Shown here: piece by piece, positions 23,305 to 33,840 of the stretch | Layout of the letters: each line of letters begins with the position of its first letter | How positions within the stretch are numbered: position 1 is the stretch's first letter | Source of the DNA: Pictodentalium vernedei | Lineage: Eukaryota > Mollusca > Scaphopoda > Dentaliida > Dentaliidae | Direction: 5' to 3' | Assembly (NCBI GenBank): GCA_031216915.1 | Contig: CM062295.1 | Coordinates: 177,520,927 to 177,584,926 of the forward strand | DNA length: 64,000 nucleotides | Program-made: the position numbers and the translations under genes | The notes under the pieces: generated by a model | What the model was told of the DNA's origin: nothing | What the model saw: the letters and a program-made list of their open reading frames with translations, nothing else | Databases searched by the model: none

Positions 23305-23706
23305 GTTTATTTATTTATTTATTCATTTATTTATTTATTAATTTTTAACGACACTTTAACAGCCAAGGTCATATCGTGTCCGTGGAGGAAGCCGAAGTAC
23401 CCGGAGAGAACCACCGAGCAACGACGAGCAGCTGCCAGCTCCCCAACATCGTAACTCCGCACTGCAGCACAGACATGGTTAGATTGGTTGAAGACATGCG
23501 CATCATCGACGTGCAGTACGCCTAAATACACGGCGACATCGTGCGCCCATGTGGACAATCGGGGTTAAGTGCGTTGCCCAAGGACACAACGCGGGAATCC
23601 GAATCGATCGTTCAGACAGTCACCCAACCAAGGACTAACCGGGCTCGACGTTGCTTAACTTCGTTGATCTGACGAGAACCGGTTACCGCAACGCCACCCC
23701 GATCCC
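23305..23706 (-). repeat. SINE with 5S rRNA-derived head
   Basis: Reading the minus strand, a GGGGTGGCGTTGCGGTAACC leader is followed by CTCGTCAGATCAACGAAGTT, AAGCAACGTCGAGCCCGGTT and AGTCCTTGGTTGGGTGAC. This is the 3' half of 5S rRNA with few changes (about 23612-23680). The shared GTGTCCTTGGGCAA block and SINE body come next, ending in an ATTT-rich tail at 23305-23340. The body is the same as in the tRNA-headed copies at 2445 and 27205, so the heads have been exchanged. Confidence 0.8.
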
Positions 23707-23777
23707 CATTATAGGTTTTACATTATCTTCAATTCTAACTGGAATTCTAATCATTGAAAAATCTCCTGTACTTTCAG

Positions 23778-23822
23778 ATCCAGTATAACTTTTTCCACAG
23801 AGGAGGTGAAAAATGTTAGACG
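23778..23822 (+). CDS. SLC7-family amino acid transporter, 45-nt micro-exon c
   Basis: This is a very short exon, too short for ORF callers, found by looking for the expected segment between the W-A-Y helix and the TLPLSI helix. The acceptor is ctttcag and the donor gtgagc. It supplies one base to finish the Gly codon, then 14 codons (SSITFSTEEVKNVR) and two bases (CG|) completed to Arg by exon d. The T-E-E-[VL]-K motif is the conserved cytoplasmic loop of the family. The usual W-N-x-L/M before it is replaced here by S-S-I. A piggyBac-type MITE begins 22 bp after the donor. Confidence 0.82.
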
Positions 23823-23844
23823 GTGAGCTGGTACTGTACATTAA

Positions 23845-24067
23845 CCCTTTTTCTAACACAAAACGACGACGACACTTGCAAATAAAACTCTTGAATAACT
23901 ATTTTTTCATTTTTTGCGTCAAACACATAGCTTATGACCCTCATTGGAGCGAGCTTGTTCCAGTGAGGGGGCATAAGCTAGGTTTTGTGATCAAATATTT
24001 TTTTAAAATAATGAAAAATGAATAGTGATTTTTGTGAACAGTTTTGGACGTTGAATTGAGTAAAGGG
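23845..24067. mobile_element. piggyBac-type MITE, copy 1
   Basis: It has TTAA at 23841-23844, a CCCTTTTTCTAAC end and a GAGTAAAGGG end followed by TTTAA. Inside is the palindrome core around GGAGCGAGCTTGTTCCAGTG, flanked by TATGACC and AGGGGGCATAAGC. The TTAA target and CCC..GGG ends are the piggyBac style. It begins 22 bp after the exon c donor. Confidence 0.75.
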
Positions 24068-24309
24068 TTTAAAAATGGGATATGTGTCTATTCGCAAAAT
24101 AAAAGAAAACGAGGTGACAATATTTTGATGTTTTTGTGTCTCTATTTTCAAAAGTTGTTCATCTCAAAATACTGCTGCGGTTTGATAGTTTGTCAGGAGG
24201 TATGGTTTAATTTATGGTCGAGAAGAAGCACGACCAACTAGACACCCAGTGGTCACTCAACGACTGCCTGCCGAGACTCGTTTATCTCACGACCCAACCC
24301 CAGTTGTGA
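24068..24309. other. Intron sequence
   Basis: Short unannotated gap between two MITEs. Confidence 0.4.
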
Positions 24310-24317
24310 ATGGTATA

Positions 24318-24933
24318 CAGGGCTCAAAATAAGTGGCTTCGCATCGCAATTTGCTATGCAAAACATGCTAAAAGCTACACAATTTTCAATTATGTATAGC
24401 ATTTTGCGATACAATATATTCAACTGCAGCCTAATAGGCTGCAGTTGAATATCTTGTATTGCAAAATGTAAGAATGAAAATTTGCAACAAACTTTGCAAG
24501 CTAGTTCACTGATGCTTTACCCATGATATAAGATTAACTCGCTGTCTCGCATTAGCAACTTCATATGTAACGTGAATTTTATTGGTTTAAATTCATCCTG
24601 CATTGTTTCTGCATTTTGCATAAAATACCAGTCAAAGTAACTTTAAGCCCATCAAATTAAGAAATGTTAAGCATTTGGAAATATCTAAGTCCATGCAGTT
24701 GTTAAAGGCAGTTCAATTGAAAAACATAGCTAGTGCTTCGTGTGTTGCAGCTTATTTGGAAAAGCACCGAAATGGATGGACATTATTCTATCTGCTCAGA
24801 AGAGTTCAAAACAACACAGTGTGGCATAACTCCGGTATACAAGAACTGCTATGCAATTTAAACAAAATGCTATTAATTTTTCGGAAATGTGTAGCATTTT
24901 GCTACGCATAGAAAAAGGGTATTTTGAGCCCTG
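24318..24933. mobile_element. hAT-type non-autonomous element with perfect 8-bp TSD
   Basis: The left end CAGGGCTCAAAATAA and right end ATTTTGAGCCCTG are inverted copies. The element is flanked by an exact 8-bp duplication ATGGTATA at 24310-24317 and 24934-24941. The CAGGG terminus and 8-bp TSD are hAT features. Inside, an ATATTCAACTGCAG palindrome (24415-24453) and sub-terminal TGTAGCATTTTGC repeats occur. No transposase is present, so it is mobilised in trans. Confidence 0.9.
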
Positions 24934-25260
24934 ATGGTATAGCAGTTTCACTTCAACATGAAAGTGTGAGTGAATCCCTCGTGAAAGCGAGCAGTGATTT
25001 CTATCACATGCAGTGTTTGTTTCTTTTTGTTCCAGTGGGAATCTTAAACATCCATGTATTTTGTTTATGAAATCCTAAGTTGACTTTGTCGATTAAAATT
25101 ATCACCCTAGAGTTTTAAATTATAATGTGGTTGTTTTGATCAACCTTTGAAGCATGCACACCATACATTTCTCATAATTACTTAAAACACAGTAACTTTT
25201 ATGAAAATAATCTTCCAAACATCTGTCATTTATTTTGGTAAAAGAAAAATGGGAACTGGA

Positions 25261-25390
25261 GTAAATAATCTTTTGCTTTATCGAAGTAGGAAAATTACAT
25301 AGGCGTGTTAAGTTATATGAAGTGCGAATCACTTCATACAACTTAACACGCACATCCCATATTCATACTCCGATAAAGCGACAGATGATT
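25261..25390. repeat. Imperfect long hairpin
   Basis: GCTTTATCGAAGTA..GCGTGTTAAGTTATATGAAG on the left pairs with CTTCATACAACTTAACACGC..TACTCCGATAAAGC on the right, centred near 25327. It is a palindromic MITE-like insertion. Confidence 0.8.
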
Positions 25391-26389
25391 AATTTCAATT
25401 CTTATAACTGAATTTTCAGGAGTTCAGTATCTTCTTTCATCATCATTTTTGGAAATTTGTACGAATAAATGTATTATCTAAATCCACCATTAAAGCATCA
25501 AATGCTTACACATTCATTATTGAGCGCCTTCTCCGTCCGTTTCGTATATATTTGTCACTCTCGTTGAATTGGTGAGAATCCCACGACGGCTCAACCAGTC
25601 TGATATAATTACAGTTTAATTGCATCGTTAGGTACGACCATAATTGTTTCATAAGACAGATGGGGGAAAAGCAAGAGCATACGACAGGGAAACTTCCATG
25701 TCTTTGTGAAAAACTTCTCGTGACCAATCAGATTCTCGTAGACTTCTAGATATTGACGTGGCCAATTTAAAGCAAAATCTGTAGTATTCTACAGATGGAT
25801 AATATATTATATTTTGCAATACTGTAGTATTTATACACAGAGAAACATGCAAATACATATTTAATAATGCTATTGAAAATATGAAGGCAGATCTGTTCTT
25901 CCCATAAATGTTCCACTCCGTTCTCTGGATGGGTGTGTCGGGTTATTGTACTACCTCTAACCTTACTTCATGGAGTGGTCGAGGTCACAGGTCGGGGCCT
26001 GAGATATCATTGAGAAGTTAGGACAATGGAGATTTCTAGGTCAAGCGTATCAAGTTATGAGCAAAATTCGAATGTATTGCTAGGTTGAGAGTAACCAGGT
26101 GTAGGCAAAAGTCGAGTATTCGGGGAGAATCCTAACCAGATAAACGGGTAGCTGTCGGTCGTTCCTGGTAATTCGAAGTACTTCCATTGAAACGAGAGAC
26201 ATCCTCACGCTATTTTAGACCCCTCACATCACTGTGTGGCATCAAGATTGGAGTGAAAACAGATAATTCTGCGAAAATCCGAGCCGAATAAAGTTCATTT
26301 GCGTGATTTTTGGTAGTTGTGATATTTTTCGGTAAACAGATGCATACGCACACAATCGAAGATATCCTACGAAGGCACCCCGTGCAGTT
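25391..26389. other. Intron sequence, nothing recognised
   Basis: Open frames of 60-75 codons lack domains. No repeat boundary seen. Confidence 0.4.
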
Positions 26390-26600
26390 ATGGATCATGT
26401 TTGGTCATAGTAACCACGTGCTACAAAAGACACCAAGATTGCGGCCTCCAGTGAACAAAATTTATGACAAAACACGTGCCATCCTCCAACGCGCGCTGCG
26501 CAAGCGGACTAATGCCGCCTATCACCTTAGTGATGATCTCACAACCAAGCCGTTCACTTGGTGCACCATAGCAACCCACATGCCACCCACAATGCCACGC
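26390..26600 (+). repeat. Foldback-family right-arm fragment
   Basis: Contains CATAGTAACCACGTGCTACA, ACACCAAGATTGCGGCCTCC, a GCGCGCTGCGCAAGCGG segment and ATAGCAACCCACATG in the order of 46010-46190. It ends 65 bp before exon d. Confidence 0.6.
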
Positions 26601-26664
26601 GACTTGATCTCTTGCTTCAACTTTATTGTTGTTTAAAACAATTTTCACTTTAACTACTTTACAG

Positions 26665-26791
26665 GACGTTACCCCTGTCCATAATTGTATCGGTGTTGAT
26701 CATCACCTTTCTTTACCTTCTGGTGAATGTGTCGTACCTAGCTGTGCTGGGAGTAGATGGTATTATGGCGTCCGGTGATGCAGTCGCCACG
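26665..26791 (+). CDS. SLC7-family amino acid transporter, exon d
   Basis: The acceptor ctttacag and donor gtaagt bound this exon. It completes the split Arg, then reads TLPLSIIVSVLIITFLYLLV followed by NVSYLAVLGVDGIMASGDAVAT. The R-T-L-P-L-[SA]-I start and the NVSY-x-x-V segment are strong SLC7 family signatures (helix, extracellular turn, then the A-V-A stretch). It ends in phase 0 and joins exon e. Confidence 0.9.
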
Positions 26792-27204
26792 GTAAGTAAT
26801 CTCAAAGTTTACAGTAGCACTGATTTTAAAATGCAGGAACATTCAGTTGCTGCGCTCCAAATAATTTGTCCTCGTGTTTCGATGGTATCATGTTGCAGTC
26901 ATTTGCAAAAAGCAAAAAGGATGGGGTGGGAAGTTTTGTAGACGAGTTATATGCCTACACATGTAGTATGTAAGTAATAGTTGTCATTCCCATATCTCAA
27001 TCGACCGACTGTTGCTGGAGAGAAAGGGTAACAAATGAAATAAAAATCCGTTTTCGCGAAGTCGTAAAAAGTTACAAATAGTTAACAAAAAAATTATTTT
27101 GGCCAATAGAAATAAAGATCGCATGCATCTCTTGTGGCATACTCAAACATTCAATAACCCTTCTTTTCGCGTATTGTGTATTTTGTTATCTTTTAACTAA
27201 ATTG

Positions 27205-27545
27205 GTGGGAGCTCCATTCCCCAAAGCTTAGAGCACTGGACTGAGATTGAAAGGTAGACGGTTCGGTCCTGATCCGCGTCATCTCATTTGTGTCCTTGGG
27301 TAAGACACTTTATCCCTATTGTCTATCTGGGAGCTCGGTGGCGTTATGTACTGACGGGTAGGGAGCGACGACGGTTCGCTTGCTTTTAACCGATGTCAAC
27401 ACTGGTCGTGTTGGGTTAGTATGTTGGGGAGAGTCCGATAGTTACTCGCCGTTAGTCGGTTATTCTGTACGGGTACTATGACGTTGCCACCCGTAAATTT
27501 TACTAAAACTGTCGGATCCATAGACGATAAAAATAATCTTGAAAG
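27205..27545 (+). repeat. tRNA-derived SINE, diverged
   Basis: A tRNA-like head (TTAGAGCACTGGACTGAGAT, B box GGTTCGGTCCT) is followed by TTTGTGTCCTTGGGTAAGAC. A body with GTTAGTATGTTGGGGAG, CGGGTACTATGACG and AACTGTCGGATCC comes next. It shares the central block with the other SINE copies but has a different tRNA head. Confidence 0.7.
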
Positions 27546-27677
27546 CAATAAAATTGTCAGGCGCAATATTGGCTGATGACAGTGTCCTTAAACCCCAATA
27601 AGCAAACCAAACAATTTGTAAAACGCTCGAATTGAAAGGTTTATCTCAAATACATGTAGTAATCTTTGATCTTGTAG

Positions 27678-27778
27678 GTGTGGGAAAATCAAGTTTTTTC
27701 GACGTCGTATATTATGTCAATTGGAGTAGCCATATCGACTTTTGGATCCATGGTCAGTGGATATTTGTCAGTAGGAAG
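27678..27778 (+). CDS. SLC7-family amino acid transporter, exon e
   Basis: The acceptor cttgtag and donor gtaagt bound a 101-nt exon entering in phase 0. Translation begins VWENQVFSTSYIMSIGVAIS and continues TFGSMVSGYLSVGR. The S-T-F-G-S/A motif and the following G-R are the conserved unwound helix of SLC7 proteins. The terminal Arg codon is split AG|A with exon f. An overlapping open frame in another phase here is a shadow. Confidence 0.87.
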
Positions 27779-28114
27779 GTAAGTAGTACCTACATTGACA
27801 CCAGATTTTGCGCATGTACTACAGTTCTTGTATATATACTTACTTTTACGCTAAACGATAGATTATCCAAGAAATTGGAGAAAGATAGAAATCGTATAAC
27901 CCACTGTGAAGATATAGAAATTTGCACTTTCACGGTATTACTCAAAGTGGCAGTTTTCAAAGCATCACTTCAAGATGAATGCGAGTCAAATTATCACTGG
28001 AAATGATCAATTTGTTCTAAATACGTATAATGAAAAGTAAGTCTAGTGCTTTTGAGTGGATACCGATCATTTCCAGCAATAATTCAACACGTATTCACCT
28101 TGAATTGATGCATG

Positions 28115-28246
28115 AAACCTGCTAGTCCAAACATGGCCTGGAAGTCCGTAATATAAGTTGTTGGTTTGGTACGTCCTTTCAAAGGACGTACCAAAACAAA
28201 AACTTATATTACGGACTTTCAGACCATGTTTGGGCTAGAAACCCGC
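28115..28246. repeat. Long hairpin, 65-bp arms
   Basis: AGTCCGTAATATAAGTTGTT..GGTACGTCCTTT pairs with AAAGGACGTACC..AACTTATATTACGGACTTTC across one base at 28180. The arms continue with mismatches to GCTAGTCCAAACATGG / CCATGTTTGGGCTAG. Confidence 0.9.
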
Positions 28247-28419
28247 CAGCTAAATCAGATTGCAAGACGCTTTCTGTACCGAGTATCGTTCAAATCACTT
28301 CTGCGTATCAATGATTCAATGCGCTGTTTACTTTCATGCATCAATTCAAGGTTGAAACGAGTGGAATTATCAGATTCTTATAAACAGCGTGTAATAAAAA
28401 GAAAATCTATTGTTTTTGA

Positions 28420-28535
28420 ATGGATACTGGAAATTATCTCACTTGTGACCGAGATAAATGGTCATTTTCACTCGCGCAAGCGCTCGCGAAAAATAAACAT
28501 TTGTCTCGGTCACTCAAGAGATAATTTTCGGTATG
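28420..28535. repeat. Long hairpin, related to 29202-29355
   Basis: GAAATTATCTCACTTGTGACCGAG pairs with CTCGGTCACTCAAGAGATAATTTTC around a CTCGCGCAAGCGCTCGCG core. The GAGATAATTTTCGGTAT terminus and TCACTCGCG loop are shared with the hairpin at 29202. Confidence 0.8.
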
Positions 28536-28659
28536 CACTTAAAGCACTAGATATCCTCTATTTATTTAATGCTCAGGCATCAATTCACGCTGAAAAATTA
28601 AGTCATATTCCCCTGTCGGTCGGCAAAACGAAATATCAAAATGATATTTAGAAATCGAT

Positions 28660-29201
28660 ATTTCATCGTAGGTTCGGATGACGAATCACATGTACTTTAA
28701 ACGAGTCAGCACATCAGTAATGAATTCCAGAGTCCCAAATACAAACGAATTCGAATAATTGATAGTGACAGTGACTAAATCAATTCATTAAATCAGCGGT
28801 TTCAAAGTTTGACTTTCTCATTCACCTTCTAGCGAAAAGCCGAAATCACTTTCAAATTTCTTCAGTTCAACTTCACACGTCTTCAGTGCATTGAGTTCAA
28901 AAAAAATAAAATGACGTGTCTTGTTATTGAAAATAAGAAAGTGGTGTTTTTTGTTATTGTTCTATTTCTTCGAAACACATTGCGATTATTTCAATTCGCC
29001 AGCCTTGGTAAATCGTAAAGTTAGGGGAGAAATAAGACGGGACTACTTTTTGTGCGGATATTCACACATTCCAATGGTTGGAGTTTGGTTGTTGTAATTT
29101 TTGTATGGACGCCGGTTCGGCACATAAATTTTGCGCCTTAATGGCAAATAAAGGCCACAAATTGGAGAGTTTGTAGTCGTAGAGCATTAAATAAAAAGAA
29201 A
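28660..29201. other. Intron sequence, nothing recognised
   Basis: AT-rich. No gene or repeat could be assigned. Confidence 0.4.
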
Positions 29202-29355
29202 ATTCACGAAAATTTGATGAATACCGAAAATATCTCGTTCGTGGCTACAAGAAATATGAGGATCTTCACTCGCGACTGCGTCGCTCGTGAAGATCCTCAT
29301 ATTTCTTTGTAGCCACTCACGAGATATTTTCGGTATTCATCAAATTTTCGTGAAT
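29202..29355. repeat. Near-perfect 70-bp-arm hairpin
   Basis: ATTCACGAAAATTTGATGAA at the left end and its exact reverse complement at the right end bound a 154-bp palindrome. Its loop is TCACTCGCGACTGCGTCGCTCGTGA. It belongs with 28420-28535 to one palindromic family. Confidence 0.9.
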
Positions 29356-29503
29356 ATCCTCTATGTATCTTATAATATTAACGTATTTCCTCCAATAGAA
29401 GTAAAAACGTCTAGACGAGATAGTACAATCGATAAAGCCATTTATGGGGAGAACCTGGAATAAAAATTGGTAGTAAGCTGGATTTTACCTCTTGCAATGC
29501 AGA

Positions 29504-29525
29504 GGGGGGGGGGGGGGGGGGGGGG
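29504..29525 (+). repeat. Poly-G tract (22 bp)
   Basis: Uninterrupted G run in the intron. Confidence 0.95.
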
Positions 29526-29619
29526 CTTCTATAACATTATCACAAGGCATTGTGATAGAATTCTAAGGACATTAGACTTGAAAGATTTTACTACTATGTG
29601 CCACGTGTTATGTGTGAAT

Positions 29620-30030
29620 GATTTGTATAATTTCTGTAGGCGCTAATTCCGATATCTCAAAGCAGCTTTCCTGGACTACAGAAGAGGAATGACTGTGATT
29701 GACAAACGACATTGACTGCCAATACGTGTAAGGTGTCAATTCGGGTAACTCAAGGCAGTTTTCTTGAGCTAGGAAAATACAACATCCCAAGCTGTGATTG
29801 AGAAATGACGTTGATTAACAAAGCATTTAATCGTCTTAATCAATGTCGTATATTGAAAGCGGTTGTGAAAAACAAGACGCTATCGTTACCTGGTTAACGA
29901 GGGAGCTTTTCAGAAGAGGGGGTATAAAAGGGTCAGTGTCGCCTCGGGATTGCATAAAATCTTGAGACGAGACTATTGTAAATAAGTGTTGTAAATAAAT
30001 TTCATTCTGAAGAGTAACCCTCGTATTAAT
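29620..30030 (+). promoter_or_regulatory. LTR-like promoter region
   Basis: Two diverged tandem units (about 29635-29720 and 29725-29820, each with TCTCAA.GCAG.TTTC.TG and CTGTGATTGA.AAA.GAC) are followed by GGGTATAAAAGGG at 29920. About 70 bp later come two AATAAA-like signals (29980-30000). Upstream repeats, TATA box and nearby poly(A) signal in 150 bp is the layout of an LTR U3-R. The ends are not resolved and no second LTR was found. Confidence 0.4.
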
Positions 30031-30399
30031 TATTACCAGGACATGAAATAAAGATCCCGACCTCACGAAGCAAAGCATGAAAACAAAAAGAAGGCAAAAT
30101 GCCTCCCAAAAGAGTGATACGTCACCCTTAGTGAGAGAGAATTACCTCGGATATAACATATCAAAAATCCGCTCTTTGGAGAAAATGTTTTACATCACTC
30201 AAAAGAGGACCACCCTTTTTTAGCAATTTTTAACATTTTTCTGGCAAACGTTTGCAAAAATTTGGATTTTCTCGGATCAGTTTGCATGTTTCTGATAAAA
30301 ATGATCGAAGTAATCAACTTCGTGGATCACATCTGTGAAGGTAACCGCGAAATACAGTCAATAAAGAGCGTTGAAAAAATAATCGCAGTGACAAATAGG

Positions 30400-32170
30400 T
30401 CCGGGATTTGAAACGGTTTGGGGAAAGCCTTTGGGCCGAACACTGTCACCTGCATCATGTCGGGTAAAGCGTACTCGAGGGCCGTCCGTGCCCATTTCTT
30501 GGTGTAAGCTGAGCAGCTAATAAACTAACAGTGATACCAGAATCCTGTCTGAGTGAAGTTGAGGCATCGACAACTAGTCATTCGAACGAGTCTTCCCTTG
30601 TTGATCACGTTTTCACACAAAAGACGGTCCCGAAACGGATATTTCTGAGCTGGATATGTTGAAACCGATGTCAATGAGTTGGGGAATCTGTGCGATGGAG
30701 TTAGAAGCAAATCAGTTCCCCTTTCAGATATTGAAGAATCTGTTGAGCTTGTGAAATTAGAAAGTGCCTCTCGCAGTGTATATTTGGGTTGGATCAGAAA
30801 CCCCCAACTGCGAAACTCTGGCTTCAGTATGTGTAATATGTAAACCTCCTGAAGACCTTCATCAGAACATAACAATTAAGTGATAGGAACCTTCATATCG
30901 TATCATTTCGTTGAGCAGAATGTTGAATCTATTTGTGGCAACAGGTTACATCAATTACGCAAAGAACGCTCGATTGTACCTCGAAATGATGCTCCAGTTA
31001 CACAAGAAGCATCCCTGGCTCTATAAATGTTTCACCGAGAATGGAAATCACTCCATACCACGAAGGAGTACAACGGTTGGTCTTTCCATGGAGGTCGCCA
31101 ACCATTCTATTAAGAGTCAAGACAGTTTGAGTAGGGATAGGGGATTTTCCTATTTGTCCGTTTTAGTGGGTTTTTGGACAGTCTGTGTATTCGTAGATGG
31201 TTTAACGTTCACGAACCCTTTGATTCTCTTTACTGTGCTCGTTGCTGGAGCAAGGATCAAATAAATTGTCATGAACCCGATTCAGTGGGCCATCGTAATC
31301 ATAAAACTCTTGATTGTCAGAACTTCCTGAAAACACGAATCAAATGAAGCTTGCAGGCCAAAGCATTGTATCATCCCAATCACGGTGTTAAGATCGACAT
31401 GCAGAAAGCTTTGATAAATCCAACGATTCTGTTTTCGCTTGATAACCCTCAGGGACGAGAATATCGAAGTGTTTAATGTGAGCTCACAGCAATCCCAACG
31501 TTTTTATTTAAGGATGAAGCAACGAAAAAAACCTGCGACAGCTTAACTAGCAAACGCGATGACCAGTTTAGTAGAGGCTGCATACCCCCCCCCCCCCCCC
31601 CCCATGGGTAATCCTACTCCTGCCCCCGATGGCGATGCTCTTCTCCACAAGGTCAAGTGGGTGAAGGCACTTCAAGAAAGGTTCATACGCAGATGTGATT
31701 CGCCAGTACACCACTTATGTTCGATCGAGATATTGTATAATCTTTCATGGGTATGAGGACGGACCATCGATAAAAGATCCGAACATCAAAGGGGATCTGG
31801 GAAAAATGCGCCGATATACGACTGGCAGTATCACAAGACGTCCACACTGATGAGCAAGCGCTTCTTGCGAATGCAAAGAATAAAGCGCATTTTATTAAAT
31901 TGTGGAGTGCTTCTCTCCAGGGAGGTCAAGCTACCTATATTAGTACCGGCGATGCCGATACGATGATTGTATCTAAGGCTGTCGAAATAGCTTCGTGTGG
32001 AACAAGTGTTCCGTTGTTGCCGATGACACAGATATTCGGGTTCTTTTGGGGCAACATTGGAGAACCTCTTGAACCAGATAATTTTCCCAAACAGAGAGAT
32101 AGCAGCTCATTGCCACTCTGTATGTGTGTATCTGCAGATTGTACATTAGGATTCATTGTCCAATGATGTT
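30400..32170 (+). pseudogene. Broken ORF of an uncharacterised repeat-associated invertebrate protein family
   Basis: Several open pieces in shifting frames appear to be one ancestral protein. They are SGKAYSRAVRAHFLV at about 30457, LFVATGYINYAKNARLYLEM at 30923, ARLYLEMMLQLHKKHPWLYK immediately after, IYDWQYHKTSTL at about 31813, and GDADTMIVSKAVEIASCGTS at about 31950, followed in the next frame by VADDTDIRVLL at 32014. The A-D-A-D-T-x-I and V-A-D-D-T-D-I-x-V-L-L blocks resemble the acidic metal-site pattern of PIN/FEN-like nucleases. From memory, proteins of this layout are common, multi-copy and unnamed in cnidarian and mollusc genomes; I cannot verify that here. Frame changes and stops make this copy non-functional. 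Confidence 0.5.
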
Positions 32171-33109
32171 TTAGACCCGACGGACTGGGGTTGGAAGCTC
32201 CAAAATACTTGTCACGGTGGTGACGGATAGATGAAACGCACGAAGCTGCAAATGCAAGATGACATTCAGAAATGCAATACCAATAAGTTTGTTCCTGTCC
32301 AAGGATGGTTGTGGTCGACGATTCTGAGGATTCTGAATGATGTTGATTCATCATCCTTGACTATCCTTCAAACTGAAGTCATTTTTGTGGCCATCTCCGG
32401 ATTTTTTCTAACAAAATCATTGATTTGACAAAATCATCTGAAAACATAATATAAGCTGTATATCCTCACGGTGTTTGACGGCACATGTGATCTATGCTGA
32501 TTTTTCACGTTGTTTCCTGGAATCGGCAGCCATTTTGGCGGTAATCTGCTGAGTCATCCCGGGCCCATGACCTGAAAGGTGTCTTGGCGGGTTTCATATG
32601 TACCGTTGGCATATGTTAAGTTCGAAAATTCCACAGAAGTTGACAAGAATTTGAACTTATGAGGCAGTTTCCAATTTTCTCGCGATTTGGCGGCCATCTT
32701 GGACGCTATCTTGTCTAAAAACATAATTTTCCTCAGGTGGATTTAAACATATTTTGTGTACGTAGTTCAAGGAGTGTCTCTCGTTTGAATGATACCAAAT
32801 CCAGTATACTACCATTTATATTTTTTGGGGGGAGGGGGGGGTGAGGGCGAAGGCTTTCTCGACTGCACTAAAATACAAGTCTGTATTGAGGGTAGCAACC
32901 GCACGTGCGATCATTCGATTCAGAAAGAAAACTGTTTTACCTGCTTTCAATTGGCATCGAGTTATTATACCTGTCGAGGTCACCGTTTTTGATAACAGTA
33001 ATTAAGTGACAATTGAATCATCAGCTCAACAAAATAAATTATACTAGATAATCTTTTTGCCATGGTAATATTTTTATATGAGCCTATCACGCGTTAAACC
33101 TAAAAATAA
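32171..33109. other. Intron sequence, nothing recognised
   Basis: Contains a G-rich run near 32826-32842 and no supported gene. The ATTTTGGCGG / GCGGCCATCTTGG-like phrases at 32530 and 32690 are too short to assign to the foldback family. Confidence 0.4.
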
Positions 33110-33840
33110 ATATACAGAATCACACTTATGATTGAATGGGTTAACGATTATTGGACGAGAACGAGGGGCGCAGGGATACCACGAAAATCATCAGGCGTTA
33201 GTCCGTTACGCTCGAATGTATCCCAGTACCACTTGCTCTCGTCCAGTAATCGACAATCCATTCAAACATAAGCGTGGTTCTGTATTTATTGCACACCCTG
33301 CTCTTAAAAGAATTCACTGTAGTAAACGATAATTGAAATATACATCGATGATTTGAACGTTTGAAAGGATTTTACTGAGAAAATGATAATTTTGGCAGAG
33401 AACAGTCTTTGAGTCTTTGACCTTACCATCTGTAGATTGATTCATTTTATTCGCGAAGAAATGTCGATCCGAACACTCAAAACTCACAAGTAAGCAGACA
33501 TCGGAAATTATGAGCTCTGAAATTTGTTTTGAAAAGTGTTTACGTGCAGGCATCATTATATCTGGTGGTTGAGAAATATTCAAGAATTTTAAATACGGTG
33601 CGAACTGTTTGAACTGTTTGAACTGTTTGAATTTCGTGCTTTTGAAACCGTAACTAAAGTGACTTGGGTTAGCTGTGCATTAGGCAATCGTATGTGGGCA
33701 GGAGTCATATCAGTTCTGTAACAAATTACACACTGGACAAGACATTTTTGGGCTCTAATTAACCTTCCAGTGCATTCATTCGATCTTAATTTAAACAGGG
33801 CTGTTCGTGACTCTATTCTGGAATGATCCTTCGTATGTTA
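33110..33840 (-). repeat. Dispersed repeat family Q, copy 2 (inverted)
   Basis: The foldback end (TTGAATGGGTTAACGATTA at 33133, TAATCGACAATCCATTCAAA at about 33247-33267) is followed by AAGAATTCACTGT and then sequence matching 10130-10720 in reverse. Matches include TTTGACCTTACCATCTGTAGA, GATTCATTTTATTCGCGAA and GTCGATCCGAACACTCAAAACTC. A triple GAACTGTTT repeat sits at 33602-33630. Confidence 0.65.
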
